This document shows positions 35,416-44,643 of a stretch of 64,000 bases of DNA, one piece after another (the first letter of the stretch is position 1; each line of letters begins with the position of its first letter). Location: assembly GCF_001412595.2 (NCBI RefSeq), contig NZ_CP012640.2, forward strand, positions 4,898,001 to 4,962,000, given 5' to 3'. Source of the stretch: Massilia sp. WG5 (GTDB lineage: Bacteria; Pseudomonadota; Gammaproteobacteria; Burkholderiales; Burkholderiaceae_D). A program made the translations under genes and the position numbers. The notes beneath the pieces were generated by a model, which saw only the letters and a program-made list of their open reading frames with translations, ran no database searches and had not been told where the DNA came from.

Positions 35416-37470
35416 ATGAAGACCAGCTGGACCCCAATAAAGACTGCGATCGTGCTCGCCCTGTGCGGCGCCACCCTCATGTCGATGCCGAGCCAGGCGC
35501 AGCAGGCGACCGCGCCGAAGGCAGAATCCCAGGCCGCGGCCAGCGCCGCCCTGCGCCCCGGCGACGATTTCTTCGCCTACGCCAACGGCGACTGGCTGTC
35601 GAAGACCGAGATCCCGGCCGACCGCAGCTCCTGGGGCGCAATGGGCGCGCTGGCGGAAGAGACCAACCAGCGCATCGTCAAGATGATCGAGGACCTGGCC
35701 GGCGAGAAGAACCTGAGCGTTGAAGCGCGCAAGGTGTCGGACTACTACCGTACCTACATGAACGAGGCCGCCATCGAAGGCAAGGGCGTCACCCCGATCA
35801 AGCCGATGCTGGCGAAGATCGACGCCATCAAGGACAAGGCCGGCCTCGTGCGCGCGCTGGGCGAATCGATCCGCGCCGACGTCGACCCGCTGAACAACAC
35901 CAATTTCTTTACCGAGAACGTGTTCGGCCTGTGGGTCGCGCAGGGCCTGCACGACACCAGCCGCCACATGCCCTACCTCCTGCAGGGCGGCCTGGGCATG
36001 CCGGACCGCGCCTACTACCTGGACAGCAGCGAACGCATGGCCGGCCTGCGCACCAAGTACCAGCAGCACATCGCGACGATGCTGAAACTCGCCGGCTACA
36101 ACGATGCCGAGGCGCGCGCCGCCAAGGTGTTCGCGCTCGAAGTCGACATCGCGAATACCCACGCTACCCGCGCCGACTCGGCCGACGTGCTGAAGGCCGA
36201 CAATACCTGGACCGTGAAGGACTTCGCCAGCAAGGCCCCGGGCATGGACTGGAACGCCTTCTTCAAGGCCGCGCGCCTGGGCGACCAGCAGAAGTTCATT
36301 GTCTGGCATCCGTCGGCGGTGGTGGGCGAGGCGGCGCTGGTGCAGAAGACCGACCTGGCCACCTGGAAGGATTACCTGGCCTTCCACCGCATCAACCAGA
36401 TGGCCAACGTGCTGCCGAAGGCCTTCGCCGACCAGCGCTTCGACTTCTACGGCAAGTCGCTGAGCGGCACCCCGCAGCAGTCGGTGCGCTGGAAGCGCGC
36501 GCTGGGCGCGACCAACGGGGCGATGGACGAGGCGGTCGGCAAGATCTACGTGGCCAAGTACTTCCCGGCCGAGAACAAGGCGCGCCTGCAGCAGATGGTC
36601 GGCAATATCGTGGACGCCTTCGGCAAGCGCGTCGACAAGCTGGACTGGATGGCGCCGGCCACCCGCGCCCAGGCCAAGGAAAAGCTGCGCACCCTGTACG
36701 TGGGCGTGGGCTATCCGGACAAGTGGAAGTCCTACGAGGGCCTGAAGGTCGTGCCTGATGATGCCTTCGGCAATGCCGTGCGCGCCGACGAGTTCCACAC
36801 CGCCCAGCAGATCGCCAAGCTGCACCGCAAGCCGGACCGCACCGAATGGTCGATGCCGCCGCAGCTGGTCAACGCCGTCAACCTGCCGCTGCAGAACGCG
36901 CTGAACTTCCCGGCCGCGATCCTGCAGCCGCCGTTCTTCGATCCGAAGGCCTCGGACGCCACCAACTACGGCGCGATCGGCGCCATCATCGGCCACGAGA
37001 TCAGCCACAGCTTCGACGACCAGGGCTCGCAGTTCGACGCCCAGGGCCGCCTGCGCGACTGGTGGACCAAGCAGGACATGGAGCACTTCAAGCAGGCGTC
37101 TGGCAAGCTGGTGGCGCAGTACAACGAGTACAAGCCTTTCCCGGATCTCGCCGTCAACGGCCAGCTGACCCTGTCGGAAAACCTGGCCGACCTGGCCGGC
37201 CTGGCCGCGTCCTACGATGCCTACAAGGCTGCCGGCGGCACCAAGGCGGGCGAGGAGGGCGACCGCCAGTTCTTCATGGGCTATGCGCACAGCTGGCGCA
37301 ACAAGGCGCGCGAGGCGGCCGAACGCCGCGGCATCCTGACCGACGGCCACGCGCCGCCGCAGTACCGCACCGCCACCGTGCGCAACCTGGACGCCTGGTA
37401 CAAGGCCTTCGATGTGCAGCCGGGCCAGAAGCTCTACCTGGCGCCGGAAGACCGTGTACGCGTGTGGTAA
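35416..37470 (+). CDS. M13 family metallopeptidase (PepO/neprilysin type), secreted
   Basis: A 684-residue M13 endopeptidase. Signal peptide to about residue 31. PGDDFFAYANGDWL is the M13 N-terminal signature; the zinc site is HEISHSFDDQG (from about H527) and the third ligand and partner Asp are in ENLADLAGL. NAFY-equivalent substrate residues are in NLPLQNALNFPAAILQPPFF. AAGAAGGGAAA precedes the ATG. Paired with the M1 enzyme it could degrade peptides stepwise for uptake. Confidence 0.95.
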   Translation: MKTSWTPIKTAIVLALCGATLMSMPSQAQQATAPKAESQAAASAALRPGDDFFAYANGDWLSKTEIPADRSSWGAMGALAEETNQRIVKMIEDLAGEKNLSVEARKVSDYYRTYMNEAAIEGKGVTPIKPMLAKIDAIKDKAGLVRALGESIRADVDPLNNTNFFTENVFGLWVAQGLHDTSRHMPYLLQGGLGMPDRAYYLDSSERMAGLRTKYQQHIATMLKLAGYNDAEARAAKVFALEVDIANTHATRADSADVLKADNTWTVKDFASKAPGMDWNAFFKAARLGDQQKFIVWHPSAVVGEAALVQKTDLATWKDYLAFHRINQMANVLPKAFADQRFDFYGKSLSGTPQQSVRWKRALGATNGAMDEAVGKIYVAKYFPAENKARLQQMVGNIVDAFGKRVDKLDWMAPATRAQAKEKLRTLYVGVGYPDKWKSYEGLKVVPDDAFGNAVRADEFHTAQQIAKLHRKPDRTEWSMPPQLVNAVNLPLQNALNFPAAILQPPFFDPKASDATNYGAIGAIIGHEISHSFDDQGSQFDAQGRLRDWWTKQDMEHFKQASGKLVAQYNEYKPFPDLAVNGQLTLSENLADLAGLAASYDAYKAAGGTKAGEEGDRQFFMGYAHSWRNKAREAAERRGILTDGHAPPQYRTATVRNLDAWYKAFDVQPGQKLYLAPEDRVRVW

Positions 37471-37564
37471 GGGCGTGGTAAAAGTTTGTAGAAGGTAAGG
37501 GACACCGGTGCTAAGGATGTCAGGCCTAGAATCAATGGCCTGGCATTACTTACCGCAGGTGCTC

Positions 37565-38239
37565 ATGAAGCAGGAATATCTCGACATCAGGCGGCGCATC
37601 GTGCGCCGGCATCCGTATATGGGACAGGACTTCGAATTCCGCGAAATAGCGGAGCGTACGCTTCATCACTACGACGTTAACGCGCCGCGCTTCTTCGCCG
37701 GCACCATCGACCACGACGTCAGCCAGAACATCGCCGCGCTGCTGGAGGCGATCGAGGCCGAGCCGCCCTTCACCATCCTCGACCTCGGCTGCGGCCCCGG
37801 ACGCGACCTGAAGACCTTCAGGAACATGGGCCACCGCGCCATCGGCCTGGACGGCAGCGCGAAATTCGTGGAAATGGCGGCCAGCTACAGCGGCTGCGAA
37901 GTGTGGCTGCAGAACTTCCTCGACCTCGAACTGCCGGACGGCCTGTTCGACGGTATCTACGCCAACGCCTCGCTGTTCCACGTGCCGCGCAGCCTGCTGC
38001 CCAAGGTGCTGGGCGAACTTCACGAGGCCCTCAAGCCGGGCGGCGTGCTGTTCAGTTCCAATCCGCGCGGCAACAACGAAGAGGGCTGGAATGGCCCGCG
38101 CTGGGGCAGCTTCCACGATTATCCGGCCTGGGAAGGCTTTCTGGTCGAGGCCGGTTTCATGCCGATCCGCCACTATTATCGCCCCGAGGGCCTGCCGCGC
38201 GAGCAACAGCCGTGGCTGGCCAGTGTTTGGCGAAAATGA
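37565..38239 (+). CDS. Class I SAM-dependent methyltransferase
   Basis: A 224-residue methyltransferase. Motif I is ILDLGCGPGRDLKTF (about residues 77-91); the acidic motif II residue is in AIGLDGSAKFVEMA and the post-motif segment LFDGIYANASLFHVPRS leads to LKPGGVLFSSNPRG. Target unknown. The frame extends upstream to 37508 (MLRMSGLESM); I prefer MKQEYLDIRR because it fits the usual N-terminal helix, though its ribosome site is weak. Confidence 0.85.
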   Translation: MKQEYLDIRRRIVRRHPYMGQDFEFREIAERTLHHYDVNAPRFFAGTIDHDVSQNIAALLEAIEAEPPFTILDLGCGPGRDLKTFRNMGHRAIGLDGSAKFVEMAASYSGCEVWLQNFLDLELPDGLFDGIYANASLFHVPRSLLPKVLGELHEALKPGGVLFSSNPRGNNEEGWNGPRWGSFHDYPAWEGFLVEAGFMPIRHYYRPEGLPREQQPWLASVWRK

Positions 38240-38416
38240 TTCCGCTACGTTAATCGGCGAACAGAGTGAGGCTCATAATCGGCCCAAGATGGAACTGTGC
38301 CGCTCGACAACCGAGTGGTATCGACGGGACCTCGACACCGCCACCAGTCTCGGCGGTCCACCGGATGGGATGCGCAGCGGGTCGAGGGTTCGTTAACCTA
38401 TTGAAAGGAGGTGTCC

Positions 38417-38596
38417 ATGAACGAGGACCAGATCAAAGGCAAGGCCAAAGACATTGGCGGCAAGATTCAAGAAGGTGTCGGCAAAGCCGTTGGCAGCAGC
38501 GAGCAACAAGCCAAAGGCCTGAACAAACAGGTTGAAGGCAAGGTGCAGGAAAAGGTCGGCGACGCGAAAGATATCGTCGGCAAGGGTAACCGCTGA
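38417..38596 (+). CDS. CsbD family stress protein
   Basis: A 59-residue CsbD protein: MNEDQIKGKAKDIGGKIQEG with the repeated KGKxxxxxGK pattern, hydrophilic and lysine-rich. Preceded by an excellent Shine-Dalgarno (AAAGGAGGTG, 38404-38413). CsbD proteins are abundant under general stress; their molecular role is unknown. A second copy lies at 41006-41185. Confidence 0.93.
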   Translation: MNEDQIKGKAKDIGGKIQEGVGKAVGSSEQQAKGLNKQVEGKVQEKVGDAKDIVGKGNR

Positions 38597-38623
38597 TCTG
38601 CATTGCCTAGGCGTTTATCCTCC

Positions 38624-38651
38624 AAAACAGCCGCCTCCGGGCGGCTGTTTT
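38624..38651 (+). terminator. Rho-independent terminator of csbD copy 1
   Basis: AAAACAGCCGCC pairs perfectly with GGCGGCTGTTTT around a TCCG loop, followed by a C and TTTT. Confidence 0.9.
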
Positions 38652-38688
38652 CTTTTGGCAGGCCAGGCGCTATATTGGTGTCGTTACT

Positions 38689-39255
38689 ATGAAGAATGCT
38701 CGGTCAATGAACACATTACAAAAACGGATACTCGCCGCGGCGGCGCTTGTCGTCGCCGCAGGCGTCGCGGCCTATTGGTACTGGTCGCCGTATCTGGTCG
38801 TGCGCGAACTGCGCGATGCCGCGATGGCGGCCGACGCCGGGCGCTTCAACGCCCATGTCGATTTCCCGAAACTGCGCGAAAGCCTGAAAGGGCAATTCTC
38901 GGCGCGCATCGACAAGGGCGTCGGCGCCGAGGGCGCGGTGAATGCCTTCGGCGGCATGCTGGCGCATGTGCTGGTGGACAAGATGATCGATGTCGCGGTG
39001 CGTCCCGAAACCATCATGTTCGCCATGCGGGAAGGAAGGTTCAAGATCGAACGCAGCGGCGAGCAGGACGGCGAAGAGCGCCAGGAAGCGACGCATGAGA
39101 AGACCGTCTGGCGTACCGAGCGCAAGGGCGTCGACACCGTGCTCTTCCACGTCCAGGACGCGGACAGCGGCGCCGGCAAGGACAGGATGGCGCTAGTGAT
39201 GCAGCGCCAGGGCTTCGCCAACTGGAAGCTCACCGATATCCGGCTGCCCGACTGA
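38689..39255 (+). CDS. DUF2939 domain protein
   Basis: A 188-residue protein with an N-terminal membrane segment or uncleaved signal (ILAAAALVVAAGVAAYWYW) and the DUF2939 core: SPYLVVRELRDAAMAADAGR leading to FNAHVDFPKLRESLKGQFSA. The rest is predicted periplasmic. No activity is known for the family. ATG at 38689 used; a second in-frame ATG is at 38707. Confidence 0.85.
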   Translation: MKNARSMNTLQKRILAAAALVVAAGVAAYWYWSPYLVVRELRDAAMAADAGRFNAHVDFPKLRESLKGQFSARIDKGVGAEGAVNAFGGMLAHVLVDKMIDVAVRPETIMFAMREGRFKIERSGEQDGEERQEATHEKTVWRTERKGVDTVLFHVQDADSGAGKDRMALVMQRQGFANWKLTDIRLPD

Positions 39256-39276
39256 AGAGCGCCTGGCGCGCCTGTA

Positions 39277-39744
39277 TCATTCCTGCTGCGTCGACAGCGC
39301 CACGATCGCCGCGCCCGCGGCGACGATCAGCGCATCTTCGATCAGTCCGCTGCGGGTCTGGCCGATCCGCGCCATGGCCTGCTTGCGGGCCGCCAGCGTC
39401 AGGTAGGCCAGCGGCACGGCGGTGGCGACCGCCACCGCTGCACCGGTCTTTTCCTGTCCGCGCGGCGCCAGCGCGGCGCCGGCGATCCCGGCGCTCATCA
39501 CGCGCGCCAGCAGCCCCAGGAAGACGGTGCGGTCGGGCGCGCTCTTCATCTTGTCCCCGAACAGTTCTCCGGCCCCCATGGCGAGCGCGCCGTATTTGAA
39601 CACCGGGCGATCCAGCAGGAAGAGCTCGCCCGGCGTATGGCGGTCCGCGAGGCGCGCCGTCGCGATGGTGGCCATGGGCGTCATCGATCGTGCGCTGGCG
39701 ACGGCGCCGATCAGGGCGGAAGGGAGGAAGCTGCGAATATTCAT
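39277..39744 (-). CDS. DUF4126 family membrane protein
   Basis: A 155-residue, Ala-rich protein with three or four hydrophobic segments (LGLLARVMSAGIAGAALA, AAVAVATAVPLAYLTLAA, DALIVAAGAAIVALS). SARSMTPMATIATA near the N-terminus and FKYGALAMGAGELFGDKM fit the DUF4126 family. It lies 28 bp downstream of the AI-2E gene on the same strand, so the two are probably one operon. Confidence 0.75.
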   Translation of the reverse strand: MNIRSFLPSALIGAVASARSMTPMATIATARLADRHTPGELFLLDRPVFKYGALAMGAGELFGDKMKSAPDRTVFLGLLARVMSAGIAGAALAPRGQEKTGAAVAVATAVPLAYLTLAARKQAMARIGQTRSGLIEDALIVAAGAAIVALSTQQE

Positions 39745-39772
39745 TGGTCTGGTCCTTATCGAGATTGTCCTG

Positions 39773-40882
39773 CTAGCCGCTTGGCGCCGCGCCCTCTTTC
39801 TCCGTGGGACGGTCGCCGAGAATATCTTGCACGTACAGCATCTTCACCAGCAGGATCAGGCTCGCCGTCAGCGGCGTCGCCAGTGCGATGCCGGCGAAGC
39901 CGAAGATGGTGCCGAAGACGAGCTGCATCACGATGATCAGGGCCGGCGGCAGCGATACCGCCCAGGAATCGATCATCGGCTGCATGACGTAGCCGTGCAC
40001 CATCTGGATGCCGAGGAAGAGCAGGATCGTGTACAGGCCGAGTTGCGGATCGACCGAGAAGGCGACCAGCACCGCCGGCACGCCTGCCATGATGGGGCCG
40101 AGGTAGGGAATGAAGTCGAGCAGGCCGGCGATGATGCCGAGGATCAGCGCCAGCGGCACGCCGAGCAGGCTCAGCCCGATCGAGGTCGCGACGCCGGCGA
40201 TCAGCATCGAGCACGAGGTGCCGAGCAGCCAGCGCGCCAGCGTGCTGCCGATCTCGTGCAGCACCTGGCCGGCGCGTTCGCGCTTGCGCGGCGGCACCAG
40301 CGTGATGAAGCCGTCGATATAGCGGCGCGGCGACATCGCGAAATAGATGCCGACGAACAGGATGATGGCGACGTTGCCGATCGCACCGAGCACGCCGCCG
40401 AAGAACAGGCCGGCGTCCGGCACCATCCTGCCGAGGTAGTGCAAGAGTTGCTTGGGCTGCGGCAATTCGCTGGCGAGGCGCCTGAGCAGGGGATGCTGCG
40501 CCACCATCTGCTGCAGGCGCTGCAGCGAGGCCGGGATCTCCTTCGCCAGCTGGCTCGACTGTTCGGATATCTGCGGCGCCATCGCCCAGCCGCCCAGCCC
40601 GATCACGAGCAGCAGCACGACGACGACAATGGCCAGGCCCAGCTTGCGGTTGATGTGGAAGCGGCGGCACAGGATGGCGCTCAGCTCATACAGCAGGATG
40701 GAAAACAGTATGCAGGCGAACACCAGCAGCAGGGCATTGGCCGCATAGTAAATGCCGGCAAGCAGGGCAAGGAACAGGGCGGCGATCCCGTCGACCAGGG
40801 CGAAGCGGCGCATCAGGCGACGATGTGCGGGCGTCGGCGGGGCGGCGTCAACGGGCGGCGGGGCGGACTCTTTTTCGGTCAT
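39773..40882 (-). CDS. AI-2E family transporter (second copy)
   Basis: A 369-residue membrane protein. N-terminal hydrophobic pairs (IAALFLALLAGIYYAANALLL and a second near residue 85), a long extracytoplasmic helix region, then the C-terminal block with LLDFIPYLGPIMAGVPAVLV, the most conserved segment of the family. Distinct from the copy at 11.3-12.3 kb and followed by a DUF4126 gene. Confidence 0.92.
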   Translation of the reverse strand: MTEKESAPPPVDAAPPTPAHRRLMRRFALVDGIAALFLALLAGIYYAANALLLVFACILFSILLYELSAILCRRFHINRKLGLAIVVVVLLLVIGLGGWAMAPQISEQSSQLAKEIPASLQRLQQMVAQHPLLRRLASELPQPKQLLHYLGRMVPDAGLFFGGVLGAIGNVAIILFVGIYFAMSPRRYIDGFITLVPPRKRERAGQVLHEIGSTLARWLLGTSCSMLIAGVATSIGLSLLGVPLALILGIIAGLLDFIPYLGPIMAGVPAVLVAFSVDPQLGLYTILLFLGIQMVHGYVMQPMIDSWAVSLPPALIIVMQLVFGTIFGFAGIALATPLTASLILLVKMLYVQDILGDRPTEKEGAAPSG

Positions 40883-41005
40883 GGCAATGCTAGCCTAGCC
40901 GTGTCGCGTTCGGACCGGCGCGCGGCTGAGCTATGTGCGTGCGCGAACGGAGCCCCTAGTCAAGCTTTCTTATCATTGAGTCACAGTCAACGAAAGGAGA
41001 GCACC

Positions 41006-41185
41006 ATGAACTCGAATCAAGTCGAAGGCAAACTGCAAGACATCGGTGGCAAGATCCAGGAAGAAGCTGGCAAGCTGGTCGGCAGCAATGAGCAGCAGGT
41101 CAAGGGCCTGAAGAACCAGGTCGAAGGCAAGACCCAGGAAAAGCTGGGCGATGCACAGCAAAAGCTGAACGACGCGACCGAATAA
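41006..41185 (+). CDS. CsbD family stress protein (second copy)
   Basis: A 59-residue CsbD protein, MNSNQVEGKLQDIGGKIQEE onward, closely similar to the copy at 38417-38596 in length and pattern. AAAGGAGAG ribosome site 6 bases before the ATG. Confidence 0.93.
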   Translation: MNSNQVEGKLQDIGGKIQEEAGKLVGSNEQQVKGLKNQVEGKTQEKLGDAQQKLNDATE

Positions 41186-41190
41186 GTAGG

Positions 41191-41209
41191 GTGGGCACAA
41201 GCTGCCCAC
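41191..41209. repeat. REP-like palindrome (GTGGGCA family)
   Basis: GTGGGCA-caagc-TGCCCAC directly after the CsbD stop; related to the palindromes at 2816, 41262 and 46092. Confidence 0.5.
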
Positions 41210-41223
41210 GCGAATGTTCACCA

Positions 41224-41259
41224 AACAAAAACAGCCGCTTTCGAGCGGCTGTTTTTGTT
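41224..41259 (+). terminator. Rho-independent terminator of csbD copy 2
   Basis: A perfect 16-bp stem, AACAAAAACAGCCGCT, with a TTCG tetraloop; the A and T flanks make it functional on both strands, so it may also serve the convergent peptidase gene. Confidence 0.92.
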
Positions 41260-41261
41260 GA

Positions 41262-41284
41262 AGGTGGGCACGGAGTGCCCACCT
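41262..41284. repeat. REP-like palindrome (GTGGGCAC family)
   Basis: AGGTGGGCAC-gga-GTGCCCACCT, a 10-bp perfect stem ending just before the stop of the DPP-IV-type gene. Confidence 0.55.
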
Positions 41285-41287
41285 ACC

Positions 41288-43507
41288 TTACTTGGCGCTG
41301 GCCCCGCCGAGGTTCTTCTTGAAGAAGGCCTCGATCATCCCGTACACGTGGCGCTGGCCCGCGCGCGAGGAGATGCCGTGCTTGGCGCCCGGGTAGGTCA
41401 TCAGTTCGAAGCGCACGTTGCGGTTCACCAGGGCGTCGATCAGGCGGGTCGAGTTGGTGAACAGGACGTTGTCGTCGGCCATGCCGTGCACCAGCAGCAG
41501 CGGCGACTTCAGGCCGTCCAGGTGGGCGAACACGCCGCTCTGCTGGTAGCCTTCCGGATTCTGCTTCGGACCGCCGCCCAGGAACTGCTCGGTGTAGTGG
41601 GTGTCGTACAGCGACCAGTCGGTCACCGGCGCCACCGACACGCCCATCGCGATCTTGTCCGAGCCAGCTTCCAGCAGGCGCAGGGTCATGTAGCCGCCGT
41701 AGCTCCAGCCGAACACGCCGACGCGCTTCGGATCGATGAACTTCTGCTTGGCCAGCCAGTCGATGCCGGTCAGCTGGTCTTCGACTTCGTGCTTGCCGAG
41801 TTCGCCGTAGATGACGTCAGTAAAGGCGCGCTCGCGGCGCGAGGAGCCGCGGTTATCCAGCGTGAACACGACGAAGCCCTGCTGCGCCATGTACTGCTTG
41901 AACAGGTTGCCCCAGCCGCGGGTGACCTGCTGCGAATGCGGGCCGCCGTACACGAACAGGAAGACCGGATAGCGCTTGGCCGGATTGAAATTGGCCGGCT
42001 TGATCATCGAATACGCCATCGTCTGGCCGTCGTGGGCCTTGATGCTGCCGAATTCGGTCGGCAGGTGGCTGCTGACGTACTTGGCGTACGGATGATCCTT
42101 GTTCAGCTCGTTATGCTCGAGCCACTCGACCATCGAACCGTCGGCATTGCGGATCGACACTTGCGGCGGGGTCTTCGGATCGGAGAACGTGTCGACGAAG
42201 ATCTTGCCGTTCTTGGCGAAGGTGTCGTTGTGCCAGCCATCGGTCTTGGTGATGCGCACCGGCGTGTCGGCATTGCTGCCGTCCAGGTTCAGCGCGTAAG
42301 TCTGCTTGTCGATCACCGCATCCTTGTTCGAAGCGATGTAAACCTTGCCTGCGTCTTCGTCGACGGCCAGGATCTCGTCGACGCCCCATTCGCCCTTCGA
42401 GATCGGGTGCAACTCCTTGCCGTTCATGTCGAACAGGTAGAGGTGGTTGCGGCCGCTGCGCTCGGAGGCCCAGATGAAGGCCGGGCGGTTCTTCAGGAAG
42501 GTCAGGTCGTCGTGGATGCTGACCCAGGTCTTCGAGGTTTCGGTCAGCAGGGTGCGCTGCGCCAGGCTGGCGGCGTCGACGGCGACCAGGTCGAGGCGCT
42601 TCTGGTCGCGCGACTGGCGCTGGTAGACCAGGGTCTTGCCGTCCGCGGCCCAGTCGGCGCGGACCAGGTAGATGTCCTTGTCGGCGCCGAGGTCGACCTT
42701 CTTCTGCGCGCCCGAGGCCGGATCGACGATCATCAGGTCGACCAGCACGTTCGGGTCGCCGGCGGCCGGATAGCGCTGGTCGATGACTTCGGTACGGTCG
42801 GCGAAGATCTCGAAGCGGCGCGCGACCGGCACCGGGGCTTCGTCGTAGCGTTTGTAGGCGATCGCGGAATCGTCCGGCGCCCAGTAGTAACCGGTGCGCT
42901 GGCCCATTTCTTCCTGGGCGACGAATTCGGCTTCGCCGTTGTGGATGGTGCCCTTGCCGTCCGTGGTCAGCTGGCGCTCCTTGCCGGTCGACAGGTCGAT
43001 GACAACCAGGTTCTGGTCGCGCACGAAGGAGACGTAGCGGCCCTTCGGCGAGATCTTCGGATCGCCGACGTTGCCCGAGGCGACCTTGCGCGCATTGTCC
43101 GGATTGGCGACGTCGACCAGGTACAGGTCGCCGGCGATCGGCACCAGGATCTGCTTGCCGCTGGGCGCCCAGCTGTAGCTGATGATGCCGGACAGGCTGG
43201 CGGTACGCGCACGTTCGCGGCGTGCCTTTTCTTCCAGCGACAGGTTCTCGGTGGGAACGAGCTTCTTGGAGTCGACCAGGCGGTGCGTGGTCTTGTCCTT
43301 CATATTGTATTCCCACAGGTCCAGCTGGAACTGGTTGTCGGCGCGGCCGCGCAGGAAGGTCACGCGTTCGCCATCGGGCGACACACGCACGTTGCGGACG
43401 CCAGGACCGGACAACGCCGGGTCGGCGTAGATGCGGTCCAGGGTCAGGCGTTCCGCGGATGCGGGAACGGCCGACAGGGCGGCCAGGAGGCAGAGAAGAA
43501 GGCGCAT
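41288..43507 (-). CDS. S9 family prolyl peptidase, DPP-IV type, secreted
   Basis: A 739-residue serine peptidase. Signal peptide to about residue 18 (LLLCLLAALSAVPASA). An N-terminal eight-bladed beta-propeller (DPPIV_N) is followed by the hydrolase domain: nucleophile GWSYGGYM, Asp in VHGMADDNVLF, His in GAKHGI. It should release X-Pro dipeptides. Length equals that of bacterial DPP-IV enzymes. Single gene with terminators at its 3' side. Confidence 0.94.
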   Translation of the reverse strand: MRLLLCLLAALSAVPASAERLTLDRIYADPALSGPGVRNVRVSPDGERVTFLRGRADNQFQLDLWEYNMKDKTTHRLVDSKKLVPTENLSLEEKARRERARTASLSGIISYSWAPSGKQILVPIAGDLYLVDVANPDNARKVASGNVGDPKISPKGRYVSFVRDQNLVVIDLSTGKERQLTTDGKGTIHNGEAEFVAQEEMGQRTGYYWAPDDSAIAYKRYDEAPVPVARRFEIFADRTEVIDQRYPAAGDPNVLVDLMIVDPASGAQKKVDLGADKDIYLVRADWAADGKTLVYQRQSRDQKRLDLVAVDAASLAQRTLLTETSKTWVSIHDDLTFLKNRPAFIWASERSGRNHLYLFDMNGKELHPISKGEWGVDEILAVDEDAGKVYIASNKDAVIDKQTYALNLDGSNADTPVRITKTDGWHNDTFAKNGKIFVDTFSDPKTPPQVSIRNADGSMVEWLEHNELNKDHPYAKYVSSHLPTEFGSIKAHDGQTMAYSMIKPANFNPAKRYPVFLFVYGGPHSQQVTRGWGNLFKQYMAQQGFVVFTLDNRGSSRRERAFTDVIYGELGKHEVEDQLTGIDWLAKQKFIDPKRVGVFGWSYGGYMTLRLLEAGSDKIAMGVSVAPVTDWSLYDTHYTEQFLGGGPKQNPEGYQQSGVFAHLDGLKSPLLLVHGMADDNVLFTNSTRLIDALVNRNVRFELMTYPGAKHGISSRAGQRHVYGMIEAFFKKNLGGASAK

Positions 43508-43687
43508 GGATTGTCTCGCGGGTAAAAATTAATTTTATGCAACGGCGAGACGATACCAGAGTCGGGGGTGAAAAGCTGTAATTACTGCTTGAATCCTCAA
43601 GAGAATTGGAGAGATTTGGGCGCATATTCCCACAGTAGAATCATCGGACTTGCCATCGGGAACTGGCATCCACTGCGAAGGAGTGAT

Positions 43688-43960
43688 ATGAGCAACGCAT
43701 CGGGATTAAAGAACGAAATTGAAGCGGCGATCGAGGACTGGGAGGAAGAAGCCGACGCCGCTTTGGGAAGGACGACCCTCACCAAGGAACAGGAAATCGA
43801 ACAGGCAGAGGAGATCTGGCGTAGTCACCGTCAGGACATCGAGGATTATCTCCGCCGCATCAGCCGCGAAACGGCGGACGTAAACGACGACCTGAGCCAG
43901 GAAGAAAAGGACGAAATCCTCGCCAAGGTGAAAGATCTACTCGAGCGCTATCGCCACTGA
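43688..43960 (+). CDS. Small acidic helical protein, unknown
   Basis: A 90-residue, very acidic helical protein (EIEAAIEDWEEEADAALG, YLRRISRETADVNDDLSQ). GAAGGAG sits just before the ATG of MSNASGLKNE. It is 8 bp upstream of the PD-(D/E)XK-like gene and surely co-transcribed. Codon use is less GC-rich than in flanking genes. An antitoxin or inhibitor role for the partner is possible but not shown by any motif. Confidence 0.7.
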   Translation: MSNASGLKNEIEAAIEDWEEEADAALGRTTLTKEQEIEQAEEIWRSHRQDIEDYLRRISRETADVNDDLSQEEKDEILAKVKDLLERYRH

Positions 43961-43967
43961 GCAAAGC

Positions 43968-44642
43968 ATGAATTCACCGCACATTCCTATCGAATGGCTG
44001 TATATCGGCGCAGCCGGCGAACATTATGTGATGTCCGAATGCTTTCGCCACAATATGGAAGCGTTCAAGCTGCCGATCGACCGCGGCTTCGACCTCGTCG
44101 TTACCCATGCCTATCGGCACATGCGCGCGCAATCGACGCAGGCATCGGCCGAGGCAAGCCCTTCCGTCGATATGCCATTCTATATGCAGGTCAAGAGTCG
44201 CCAGGTCGTGCTGACGACGCCGGAAAAAGGCGATGCAAGGCCGGCCTGGGAGGGTACGTTCATCATCAAGACAACCGACCTCGAGCTGATCTGCAGAACG
44301 CCGAATGCGATGCTGGTGTGCGTACTGTTTATCGAAAATCGCGGCGAAATGCTTTTAAGCCGTACGGCCCTGGCGTGGTGGATGTCGAGTGCCTACGTAG
44401 AGACCCTGAAGAGGAAAAAGCATTTTATTCCGTCGAACGACGGTAATTGTGTCGAACTGCCGGTGCGGTATGTGGAACCGGCAGCCAATACCTCGTATAA
44501 CCAGAACCCGTATGTCACCTTGCGCAGGCAGAACTACTCTACGGACGCGAAGGTCGGTGATCTGGCGAATGGCACCCTGCTCGACAAGGGATTTTTTGAC
44601 TTGAGACTACTGGGCACGCCGCAGAGCTACGCGCCCTCGTAG
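43968..44642 (+). CDS. Putative PD-(D/E)XK nuclease-like protein (DUF4365-like)
   Basis: A 224-residue protein of no named family that I recognise. The first 80 residues have the pattern of the restriction-endonuclease fold: IGAAGEHYVMSEC with E18, RGFDLVV with D42, and FYMQVKSR with Q74-x-K76, matching the E...D...QxK of DUF4365/Mrr-like domains. The C-terminal half has no known motif. It follows the small acidic gene by 8 bp. A DNA-processing role is inferred from the motif pattern only. Confidence 0.65.
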   Translation: MNSPHIPIEWLYIGAAGEHYVMSECFRHNMEAFKLPIDRGFDLVVTHAYRHMRAQSTQASAEASPSVDMPFYMQVKSRQVVLTTPEKGDARPAWEGTFIIKTTDLELICRTPNAMLVCVLFIENRGEMLLSRTALAWWMSSAYVETLKRKKHFIPSNDGNCVELPVRYVEPAANTSYNQNPYVTLRRQNYSTDAKVGDLANGTLLDKGFFDLRLLGTPQSYAPS

Positions 44643-44643
44643 C

